The notes beneath the pieces are model-generated. The model was not told the origin of the DNA and made no database searches. It was given only the letters and a program-made list of their open reading frames with translations. DNA of 64,000 nt. Source: Aurifilum marmelostoma (Eukaryota; Ascomycota; Sordariomycetes; Diaporthales; Cryphonectriaceae). The DNA lies in the NCBI GenBank assembly GCA_027559495.1, contig JAMXSV010000029.1:372001-436000 (forward strand), written 5' to 3'. The translations under genes were made by a program, and so were the position numbers. Positions 32,606-42,995 of the stretch are shown here, in pieces (within the stretch, counting starts at the first letter, position 1; the number at the start of each line of letters is the position of its first letter).

Positions 32606-33978
32606 AATGGCGAAGATCTTGGCGCGAGGGGAGGGAACAATATAATCTCTCTCTCTCTCTCTTTCTGTTCTTCTTCGCTGGAGAGCAAAGGGGGGTTGGG
32701 GTGGTGCAGGGTCGCTGCCGAGTCAAATACAAGATCCCAGAACGCGACAACGACGCGCAGGGAGAGAAAAAAAAAAAAAAAAAAAAAAAAAGAAGTGGTG
32801 ACAAGTCGGCACACAGCCTAATGCATCAATTGCAGACAGTATCAAGAAGAAGCCCTCGGGAAGGGAGGAAAGGAATGCAGCATAAGCTGCTGCATGAGAA
32901 AATAAACTTCTAGAGGCCGGATTCTGTTGTGATCTTACTTAACTGCGCGCGTTGGTTGGCCTGTCTCTGTTGATAATCGGATCTATTCGCTGCGAGTTTG
33001 ACGCGCCGGGCGGAGGCTTTGGAAAAGGCGGGAGCAAGGTGGGGCTGGGGCTCTCTGGGGTCCTGCCCTGGGGGCACATACTACCCATACAGGCTATATG
33101 GTAGCACAGTATGTTAGAGATACTATGGTGCTGTACGGACGTACCACACACCACGTAGCGTGCAAGGTAGGGGTTCTGCCGGCCGGGAACAGGGCGTTGC
33201 CGGGCCCATTCTTCAAAAGAGACCGAGGTTTGGTTGCCGGCAGACATCTTGTCATTACGACGACTCAGACCCATGACACTTTCTATCACAGCCGTAGCAA
33301 AAGCCGGACGGGCACGATATATTGTGCAAAACCACAAGACAACATTCGACTCGAGGAGAAAAGGAACCTCGAGTATCAAACAAATTACACCACCGACGCC
33401 TCCCTTTGGCCGCCAGACCCTCCTGTTCTTTCCCTCTCTTCTGCTCCCGTGTAACGCGTGATGAGAGTAGAAACGTTCGACCCTTGAATGCCGTGACAAG
33501 AGAAAAACAACGACAATTATGCCCTCACGATAACGCCAGCAAACTCTCCATAGCCCATGCAGACAATAAACCAGTCCCAGGACAGAATTTACCCCCCAAG
33601 AAAGGCACCTGTTCAAAACAAGATGATCATCAGACACCCGCCTGCCTTCTCTTTAGAATCGTCTTATTCGAAAGACGACAATTTCGATTTCAAAACGTCG
33701 TCGGCTGCGTCGACCTTGCAGCAATTCCCATATGATGCTGGCCCGAGCCTGTGCGAGTGCAGGCTGGACAAGCGGAGGGGTTTGGAATGAAGCGACTCCC
33801 AACTTCTTGTCGCGCTGCTCCTTAGTTTCATGTTTGTAGCAATTGATGATTAGAACAACGTGTTCACACACCAAGATCGCCAGACCAGGATCCTGAGCGG
33901 TCAATCGTGGCTCTGAGGCGCATGTGGTCCCCTTACACGGTCCCTAGTCACACCGGCGTATCCTTGCATCGACCCCTC
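32606..33978. other. Intergenic region between the HIRIP3-like and Hpc2 genes
   Basis: 1.37 kb. It contains a CT-rich tract (32645-32665) and an A25 run (32767-32791) near the HIRIP3-like start. No supported gene; ORFs in both strands are short and unstructured. Confidence 0.5.
32767..32791. repeat. A25 homopolymer
   Basis: Uninterrupted A tract 162 bp upstream of the HIRIP3-like start. Length in the assembly may be unreliable given other homopolymer anomalies here. Confidence 0.9.
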
Positions 33979-36213
33979 CTACTGATTGACGAGAAGGCCT
34001 GCGCCGAGACCGGCAGACAGGGACGGGACGGCGGCGCTGGGGCCTGCCAGGCTCTGCATCAGGCCGTACGAGCCTGGGTTGCTGCTCGTGCTTGTGTTGG
34101 TGTTGCTGCCCGACTTGGACGCGACCGCCTTGGCCATATTTTCGCGCTCGGCCTTCTCCGTCTCCATGCGCTGTTTCTCGACCTTGGTAATGCGAGGCTT
34201 GCGAGCCGTCGTGCCGCCGCGGGAACCTGGTCCCCCGCCACGGCTGCGACCGCCGCCTTCAGTACCTCCCCGGCCACCTCGTGTGCCGGCAGCACGCCGT
34301 CCCCCGCGTCCTCGCTTTGGCGCACCCTCGCTGCAGGGAGACATTGTAATTAGCATTCAGGTCCATCGGGATCACAGGGTGAAGGGGAAAGGGAAGGAAA
34401 TCGTAGTGGGACATACTTGGTGGGAGGTACAGGAACCTCGGGAATCAGTGGACCGCTGTAGACGAAGAAGCCGTCCTGGACAGCGGCAGCCTCCTGCTCC
34501 CATAACATCTCCGAGTCGTCGACGAAATCATCCGCCTTGTCGTACTCATCCTCACGCCAGTTCCTCTTCTTGCGCTTGGGCTTCTCGGGGGCGTTCGCGT
34601 CCGCACCGCTCGTCTGACCACCATTGTTGCCCATGCCGCCCATCTCCACATTGGAGTTCTCATCATCACTCGCGGCAGTATTAAAGTCCGGGTCTTCCTC
34701 CTCGGCAGAGTCGCGGCCAGACTGCTGCCTCTCGAGAGCGGCCGAGGCCGCGGCGATGCGGGCCTTGCGCTCGCGGTCGGCAGCCTGACGGGGGTGCAGG
34801 GCGTCCCATCCGTATTTCTCTTCGGCGAGGCGCATAAAGTTGATGTACTTGTTGGACTCGCCGTTCAGGTCGATGGTGATGACGATCGAGGGGGTCTCTA
34901 GCTCCTCGCCAGGGGCGGCCTTGCCGAAGTCGAGGATGGACCGGTCGTTGGATGTCCCTGGAAGGGGCGGGACGTCTGGGAGTGCATTCTTCAGGCTGCC
35001 CATCTTAGGGGGAGGACGACGCGGACGAGGCCTTCTTCTCCTTGCGGTTCTGGGCCTGCACAGCGGCGATCTTCTTGGACGAGGGGGCAGGCATGGTCGC
35101 TGGAGGCGCCATGGACTTGTCGACGGAGGCTTTGACCGGCTCGGCGGGTGCCTGGGGCGGCTGTGGCATCTGTGGAGCCGCGGGCTTCTTGGACTCGACG
35201 ACGGCCTGCTTGGACATGCCAGCAGCAGCAGCAGAAGACAGCGACGGCAGTTCCTTGCGTGGCTGCTGGGCCGGCGAGGCAGGAAGGGAAGTCGGTTCTG
35301 GGACCCGGGGCTGGGCGCCTTGGAACGATGCGGGGCTAGGAGTAGGAGACGCGACCTTGGGGGCCAGTGGTGGTGGGTCGACCAGGCTTGAGATGGAGGG
35401 GGAAGCGCTCGCGCGGTTCGGCATGGAGCTGGGCGCCCGAGGGGATGACAGGCCGCCGGTACCGTAGGGAGCACGGGAGATCATGGTGCCCCGGACCGGG
35501 TCGTAGCTGGAAGACCGCACAGGATCGAAGGCCAGGCGGCCCGGGGGTGTCGGTGCAGGTGCAGGCGCCGGCGCCGGCGTGTCGTCGTCGTCGTTGTTCA
35601 GCAGAGACAGGATGCCCTCGCGCTTGGGCATCTTTGTCGGGCTCTGCTGGTGGGTGTGCGTCATGACAGGTGATGCCGAGGCGGTGGCGGCGCGCGGCGG
35701 GGGAGTATCTATATCCATGCGCATCGAGGTCAGACCGGTGATCTTGGTCTGGTGGAGGCCGGCGGCGGCGGCCATGGCAGAGGCGGCAGCTGCGGTGGAA
35801 GCAGCAACATCGGGCTGCTGGGCGCCATCATCGCCGTCCTGGGTGGCAGCCTTCCGCTTGCGCTGGACAGGTGGAGCATTGGGGTCCCTGGGCTTTCGAG
35901 GCCTGCGGACCTTGGGAGGTTCCACGATGGGGGTGCCGTCGGGGTTGACCTTGGGCTTGACGGTGCTGCCAGGCTTGCGGCCAGGCTTCTTCCTGGGCAC
36001 TCCTGCAGCGGTCAGGGGCACGCTGGAGGTAGGAGGTTGTGGAGGAGCCATGACGCCGAACCGTGGACCACCAGCAGTGTCGACGACAATCTCGTCCATG
36101 TCAATGTTGGCTCGGCCCCGGTTGAGGTGGGAGGGCGAGGCTGGATTGCTGATGGAGCTCGCGGGAGGCGAGGACAGGGAAGTGGGCGACGAGCTAAATG
36201 CGCGCATGGCCAT
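33979..36213 (-). CDS. HPC2: HIR histone chaperone complex subunit Hpc2 (ubinuclein family)
   Basis: Hpc2 bridges the HIR complex to histone H3-H4 in replication-independent nucleosome assembly. The upstream segment (36213-34417) and last exon (33979-34330) flank an 86-nt intron (34331-34416). Features in order: a Pro/Ser-rich N-terminus, an AT-hook-like KKPGRKPGS, a long disordered region, then IVITIDLNGESNKYINFMRL. The Hpc2-related domain (KRNWREDEYDKADDFVDDSE, near residue 550) follows, with GFFVYSGPL. The C-terminus is an RGG-rich basic tail. The two halves are in different frames because of one surplus base in the G5 run at 35008-35012 (plus strand). Discounting it yields 715 residues and a continuous protein. 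A GCC/CAG-type Ala tract lies in the middle. Start at 36213 has a second Met two codons later. Confidence 0.88.
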
Positions 36214-38284
36214 TTCCCCACCACCGCGCGCGGATGCTCAGGGCCAGACGACTAGTGACAGGTGCAGCCAGTCGTGGGTCGGCCGGTGGTGCGCTAGGAT
36301 ACGTGGACAAGCAGCTAAGGTCGGAGGATGTTGGGAACTCCAGGGCGCCCCAGAAGGGTATTGGATGATTCCTGCTGTGCTCTCCTGAAGGAATGAGCAT
36401 GTGACACCCTCTCCAGAACTCTTTTCTTTCGGCGAGGTGGTATTGTGTGTGTGTGTGTTTGTGTGTGTGTCTGTGGGAGAGAGAGCGATTCGCCCGGAGG
36501 GGGGGGGGTGTCCTGGTCGTTTTAGGAAGTCGTCTCTCCGAATGGTATGGTCCTGGATCCTTCCTGGACGATGCGTTGCTTTGTGTGGAATCTTGGTCGT
36601 ACAAGACAAAACTAGGTACCAGATATTGATGTCGATTGTCTCTTTATCTGGTTTCCGGTTTTTTTCCTTTTTTTCCTTTCTTTTCCTGAGGGGGTAAAAG
36701 TGTCAAACCGACAATCAAAGGTTGAATTGTACAATTGAATCACAACAATGCCCCAATATAGAAATCCTGGCACGCCACAATTGCCAGAGTATACTTGGGG
36801 GGAAGGGGGGCTGTCGAATGGATGAGTAACAGAGATGCCTTAACAGAAGAGTCACGTATTCTGACTGACAACTGTAGGGCAGACTGTTAGTGGGGGACGT
36901 GGTGAAGAGACAAGAGGCCAGGCCGTAGGCGGGCTTGGGCTTGGCTTTGGGCCTTGTGGTCCGTATTTTGAGAAGAGCAGGGGCCCAGGCAATAATTGTG
37001 GAGATCTGGGCGGGTTGTTGTGCTGGGGGCCTGCAACCCGGAGTCTTGGTCGTCTGGATAACCTCAAAAGGACCGACTGCAGGACTGTCCAAGACCGTCT
37101 GCGACACGATGCAGATGACGAAAACAAGGCCAAATGAGGGTCGTGAGACAAATTGAAGAGAAGAAAACAATTCGGTCCAATCTGCTCAATTTGCTGATGA
37201 GGTTTTTGAGATGCCGACGGTGCTGCGCGGGTCGTGGTTGATGAATTTGTGTTGACAACACCAAAATTTGGTGGTGATGTGTGTTGTGTTGAAAAGGGGA
37301 GAAAGGTGGGAAATGGTGAGAATGGGAGGCGGCCTAGTCTTGGTTGAAAATGAGATTGGAGATGGTTACGTTGACGGGCCCGGGACGGTGTAATTTTTTA
37401 ATTTTTTTTTTTTCCTTAGGAGGGATGAAATGGAACAACTTAACAGGAAAAACCGGGGCCCTAACCACCAACACCAAGAAAGACAAGACAGGAAAAGAGA
37501 GAAGAGAGTGGCCAAACATGAAGGGGGAGAGGGGGGGGGGACGGGACGGGAAAAGAACAGAGCCAGCAGAAGAAAGAAGGGGGGACGTGACAGATCGGAA
37601 TAGAGTCAGGTCCAGGTCCAACAAACTAAGTGGTGCTGCGGTTAAGGGGGGGGGGGAGTCAGAGGGGAGCCGGGCGGCCAGACAAACCGCCAGAGGTGGG
37701 CGACGGGAAACATGCACAAGTTCAAAACGTCGCCAGGGAACGACCATCATTACTAGCAGCAGCAAGGCGGCAGGAGAAGATGGGAATGGGGGACTAGGCA
37801 AAGGGCAACAACAAGTGTCGGCAAGCGGATGGATTGGGGGGAGGGGGCCACCCGGGGCTGGGCACGAGGACGACAGGTCGTGTCGAATGACTGACTGACC
37901 AACTAAGTAAAACTGACGAACGAACTTTTGGGTGAATGGACGGACAGACCAGTCAATAACACAAGACACAATGCAAGGCAGCCCAAGCTAAGACCAGACC
38001 ACACCAAATCAACCGAGAGGGATGGAGGAGGGTTGACCATTCTGGGGTGGGGATCATGGCTGGGAGCACCCGAGGGAGCAAGGCAAGGTACAGCGGATAT
38101 AGGACGGGCACGGGTCAGATGCAACCACCTGGTTGGGAAACACGAGAACGAGAGTGAGTAGAGGAGAAGGGGGGGGGGGCACTACCATAGAACCTACATA
38201 GTACAGTACTTGCGTGCAGGTCGCATATTCGCTGGCAGGGCTGGGGCTGTCGAGATAAACTCAAGGCAATATAACCCGCATGCA

Positions 38285-38300
38285 GGGGGGGGGGGGGGGG
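38285..38300. repeat. G16 homopolymer
   Basis: Longest of a series of G runs in the plus strand between 37.5 and 38.4 kb; capable of forming a G-quadruplex on its own or with the neighbouring runs. Confidence 0.85.
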
Positions 38301-39508
38301 ATACAGGGAGATAGGAGAGAACAACACCCGGTGGCCCCGCGTGGGCCTGGCCACGCAAGGAAGAAAAAGAACATGGCAACATTTGGGGGGGGGGGAGGGT
38401 GGGATGGGGGCAGCCGGCAAAGGGCTCACATGGAAAATACTATGGACAGGCCATTATGCAGGCAGACATGGGGGTAGCCAGTCTCCACTGCATGCAGGTT
38501 GTTGTGGCACTGGGGGGAACTTCTGGTGTGTGTGTGTGTGAGAGAGAGACTTCCTTTTTTTCCCTCTTCAGGTACTGTGGTACATGCATACTGTGCCATC
38601 CTATAGTATACTGGGTATGGATTACTGTGTACTATGACTTGGTATGGTACGATGACAGTACATGGTACTATAGTAAGCAACTAGCGGCGGAGGATGAGGG
38701 GACCCTCGAGTCCCATCTGCAGACTGGGGACCCTTGGCGTTCGCCTGGTGGGGCCCAATGAGGTCGCAGGATCTTGGGAGATAGCCGCGGCTTATGAGCC
38801 GCCTTGTTTCTACCATAGTGCCTCAAAACCCTTTTCTTTTTATGACATCTAAATAGAAAGCACCTAAAAAAAAACCCTTCTTTTTGATTGGTCTGCAGAA
38901 AAACTCTCTTTACTATGTAGCTAGTGGATAAGCGCTTAAGCACAGAGTCCTGACGGTATGAGCACTGTGAAGATTGGTTCTGTTAGGTGGTCAAGTGATG
39001 CGTGGTTGTTCTGTGCCAGTGCACGACTCAAGAAAGTGGAACCATACATGATTATACCTGCCTTTGACAGCATTTGGCGAAATTGTAATACTCACAAGCA
39101 ACCACGTCTACTCTGGAGGGTATCACATACATTATGCCATCTACCAAATCACATCTTCCTGCAGCCAGGGAGCCCCGAAGATGGGGGGTGTCACTGGATA
39201 TAGTGGGCAGATGGGCTGGACCACGCTAGCATGCCAAGGGGGAAAATAAGCAAAGTGCCTCCTTACAGAACTAATGATTCAGCATAATGCACACTCGGGT
39301 TCATCAACAGGAAATTTTACTTCTTATGCAGCTGAAAGCCCATTCAGAAGCCGGCCTAATCTGTAGCTTGCTGGAAAGACTCCCTCTTTGCTTCTTCATC
39401 CCTAGCCCTTTCTTTTTACTTGTGGAAATTCATTAGTGCAGTGAGTAGTACTCGTCTCCAATTCCTGTGGCGTGCATGCAACCACTATCAGCTGCATGCT
39501 GCTCATGT

Positions 39509-39539
<31 letters not shown>
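39509..39539. repeat. (GT)n microsatellite
   Basis: About 15 dinucleotide units with one TCTG interruption, read directly. Confidence 0.9.
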
Positions 39540-40175
39540 ACACAGGTTTCCCGTGTTGCATCCAATCTACCCCCTTGACTAATTATGGATGTTTCATGAT
39601 TCTGCCGTACTCCAATCTCAATCTACTGCACTCCTCCCCCATGCCCCAGCTCGTCCTAGACCTTCTTGTGCCTGCCCACATTCAAAGGACAACCTACTCA
39701 TCTATCTACCCATGAAATCAAGTTCTGGATCCAAGGCCACTCGGGGGATTATACAAACATAATATTACATAGAAACAATTGAATCTCGGATTTATTTATT
39801 TTTTAAATTCAGTCTATTCCCTCCTCACAATTTGCCCCGGATCTCCCTTGTACATGGTATAGTTACACAGCCGGCGGCCGTCGAGATCGGCGCTAATGCA
39901 AGTGACCGGTCCCGCTGGCCAAAAAAAACCTTAAACCACCGCTCGCAGACGTGCTACTGTACAACAGCAGGCCCCTGCTGCTTGCTTAGCCTTTCTCTCG
40001 TCCCGTGGCAGGCACCGATTAGATAACAGCCGACGGGCCTTTTCGCTGATTCTCGCTGCAGTGACGCACTCAGCACATGCACTTGATTGACCTCTAAATA
40101 GTGCCATATTCTCGTTCTCCAGCCGTGTATTGCCCGCCCACACAAGCGTTGATACCCTCTAGCCGCCCAGAAGAC

Positions 40176-41555
40176 ATGGACTTTGTGCTCGATATCAAGG
40201 AGAAAGACGTCGGCGCAGTCCAGCCTCCGAGCTTCCCACAGCCGAAACCTGCCACCGACGGGTTCCCTCAGCACAAGAAACGAACCAGAGTGTCAGCCTT
40301 CAAGCAGCAGCGTCAAGGATTAAACGGTACCTCTCCGGAACAACCAAACAAACATGTCTCCAGCACAGCCCGACAGGGTCCCACAGCGTCAACCGGCGGC
40401 GGCGCATCAGAAGAGAAGAGGAGGATAGACAAGGAGAATAGTGACTTGCTCGCGTCCATGTCGCCAGAGCAGATAGAGGAGGAGAGGCGAGAGCTGCTCG
40501 AGCGTCTCGACCCTTCGATCGTCCAGATGCTGCTGAAGAGGGCCAATATAGACGACCACACATCTCCCTCGCCATTCGACGAGCCTTCAGCAGCCGAGAC
40601 AGAGAAACCTCCCGCGATCGTGGTCGACGACACCACCACCGCCACCACTACCAGCATACCACCCGCAGAACAGGAGGACACCACGGACAAGCCTCGCAAG
40701 ACCGTTCGTTTCGACGAGGACGCAGCACCCCCCGAACTACCCTCCGACCTCTTCGAAGCAACCTCACAACCACCGCCTGCCGCCGCCACCACCACCACCA
40801 CAAGCGCAGAAGCCGGCCTAGCCGCCAACACAACGCACTTCCCACAGCCAAAGCAGGTCCCCGACCTCGACCCCGCCGACCCAGACTTCCTCGAGAACCT
40901 GCACCAGAAATACTTCCCCAGCCTGCCTGCCGACCCGTCCAAGCTCGCCTGGATGGCACCCATCCCGACCCCCCACTCCACCGCCGACCGCGAGTCCCCC
41001 TACTACCCGGGCCAGACCTCTCTTCCCATCTCCGCCCTGCGCTTCGACTTCAAGGGCCGGCTGCTCTCGCCCGCCAGGAGCAGGAGCATCCCCGTCAGCA
41101 AGGGCCTGCACCACCACGGCGAGGCGCCCGAGGCCGCGGGCTATACGGTCGGTGAGCTGGGCCGGCTGGCGAGGAGCGCCGTGCCCGCGCAGAGGTGCGT
41201 TGCGTTCCAGACCCTGGGCAGGATACTGTACAGGCTGGGTAAAGGCGAGTGGGGCAATGGCGAGTCCGAGGTGGCCAAGGGGATCTGGGGCACTGCACAG
41301 GAGAATAGGGTCATAGATAGCCTGCTCGAGGCCGCTGAGGTGCCCGAGGGTCAAGGACACCGCGGGAGCCGGGCCTATGCCATCGAGGCGCTCTGGTTGT
41401 TCGAGAAGGGAGGCTGGAAGCAGCAGTTCCAGGGGGAGGTGAGGGAGCATAGCTCTTCTGTACACGTGAGAATGGACGACTCTGGAATCAGAAACTCCTG
41501 TTGGGTCGGGTCAGACTTGTTCCAGCAACATCCGAGGGTGAGATTGCAGGTTTGA
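40176..41555 (+). CDS. RBA50: RNA polymerase II-associated protein Rba50/RPAP1
   Basis: Assembly and nuclear import factor for RNA polymerase II, interacting with Rpb subunits. A single exon of 459 codons is taken from ATG 40176. The RPAP1 N-terminal block appears at about residues 85-130 (KENSDLLASMSPEQIEEE, RRELLERLDPSIVQMLLKRA). An IVVDD/Thr-rich linker and TVRFDEDAAPP follow. The C-terminal block contains LRFDFKGRLLSP (about 287-298) and repeats of helical sequence to EALWLFEKGGWKQQFQG. Fungal homologues usually end close to this last motif, so the final 35 residues may be read-through of an unspliced 3' intron (a GTGAGG donor lies at about 41440). An in-frame upstream start at 40101 was rejected for lack of a credible leader. 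Confidence 0.88.
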   Translation: MDFVLDIKEKDVGAVQPPSFPQPKPATDGFPQHKKRTRVSAFKQQRQGLNGTSPEQPNKHVSSTARQGPTASTGGGASEEKRRIDKENSDLLASMSPEQIEEERRELLERLDPSIVQMLLKRANIDDHTSPSPFDEPSAAETEKPPAIVVDDTTTATTTSIPPAEQEDTTDKPRKTVRFDEDAAPPELPSDLFEATSQPPPAAATTTTTSAEAGLAANTTHFPQPKQVPDLDPADPDFLENLHQKYFPSLPADPSKLAWMAPIPTPHSTADRESPYYPGQTSLPISALRFDFKGRLLSPARSRSIPVSKGLHHHGEAPEAAGYTVGELGRLARSAVPAQRCVAFQTLGRILYRLGKGEWGNGESEVAKGIWGTAQENRVIDSLLEAAEVPEGQGHRGSRAYAIEALWLFEKGGWKQQFQGEVREHSSSVHVRMDDSGIRNSCWVGSDLFQQHPRVRLQV

Positions 41556-42995
41556 AAGGTACTGGAAATCCGGGAAATACCCCTCACCATTGTAAATGCA
41601 CCACCTCCTATATCTGATGTTCAGGATGCTTTTACATCACAAATTCACCACAGCATTCCGGTTCTGGTCCCAAGGTGCATGACCAATCCACTCCCAGCAC
41701 GACTTCCGAGCTGATCCGCTTCATGCGTCACGTTGGTGGTGCAGGAACAAATGTGGTTCCGGTCGGGAAGGCGGCTTTGCCCTGCCGGATATCCTGAGGA
41801 CTTCTTTGCAAGTCGTCACGGCATCCAAGTTGGTGAATCTGCCCCAAGTTCACACAATTCACCCCAGCTCTACTTGATGCGAGCGGTTCTGGGCATCATC
41901 CTCATTCACATCATGATCACCAACACAAGAGGAACAGCACATCGATCCATGTTATCGCCTAGTTCATCTATACCATTGGTAGCATAAGTACACATCAAGA
42001 ATGGAAGGAAGAAAAAGAAAAAGGAGAAAGAAAAAAACGTGACCAAGTCATCTGCTCCATTTCAAGACTGAAAAGCTCGTTCGTGCTCTCTCGATGAAAC
42101 CATCCCCCTCGTACTCCGCATCTCTTCTCGGAACCTCCAGAAAGCAGCGCAATACAGTGCTAAAGTATTCTGATGCAGCAAATTTGGTACCCATGAATCC
42201 AGTGCTCGCTCCATTTGCTGCCAGGACTTTCCGGACACCCTTCTGCAAGATCCCTAACGCTTACACGACACGAGGACAGATGCCAGGGAAAGAGGCACCG
42301 GTAGTAATTTGCGTACACTGAACATCAGACAAAGAAGCAGCAACGCATCCTCCCCATTTCCCAGCAATCACAAGCAGGACAGGAAGCCGCCGGTCCAGCC
42401 GAAGCAACAGACGCCCGCCATAAATTATTCTGTATAAAGACAAGGATGAATTTTAGAAAAGAAATCGACATGAAACGATCTTGTAAAATCGATAGCAGAA
42501 GCCGCGCTCCACGTTGTCAAAAGAGAATTATGTATAAGGGGAGGACGGTGTGCCAGGTCGATAATATCGAGTAGGTATTGACGCGCAGATGGCGAGGATG
42601 ATGATAATGACGAGGAGTGCCGCGAGACATCAAGTGTGCGAAGCGTAAATGATGTCGATGGCGGCCAAAAGTCGCAGGATATACTGAACGCTTGAAAGTC
42701 CAAGAACTGCAGCAAGGTAGTCAATCGAAAAACAAGAGGCCTGAGAATGCGTGTCGAGCGGATGCAAATTCTGTAAGAACATGCTGCGCAGGCTCGGTTG
42801 ACCAGGCCCGTTGTGTCGCGGCGTCATAATGATATGTGGATAAGGGTATTGCGCAAAATTGAAAGGTGGTATCAATGATTCCGATTCATATATACGTCGG
42901 CTCCGTATTAGACCGCAAGGCCTGATGATTGTACGAGGAGAACCCCCGAGAAATGTGTTGCAACAGGAACGAAGTGTGAGGGCGGCGGTGGCCGT
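41556..42995. other. Convergent intergenic region
   Basis: 1.44 kb between the 3' ends of the Rba50 and RasGAP genes. Only short ORFs; no motif recognised. Confidence 0.5.

Larger units (their letters stand above)
36214..40175. other. Gene-poor divergent 4.0-kb region
   Basis: Separates the Hpc2 and Rba50 genes, which face away from each other. It contains (GT)n and (GA)n near 36445-36485, T-rich tracts near 36660 and 37400, and several long G runs on the plus strand (37530, 37645, 38168, 38285, 38387). Another (GT)n lies at 39509-39539. Many ORFs span these runs but none has recognisable motifs. Confidence 0.5.
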
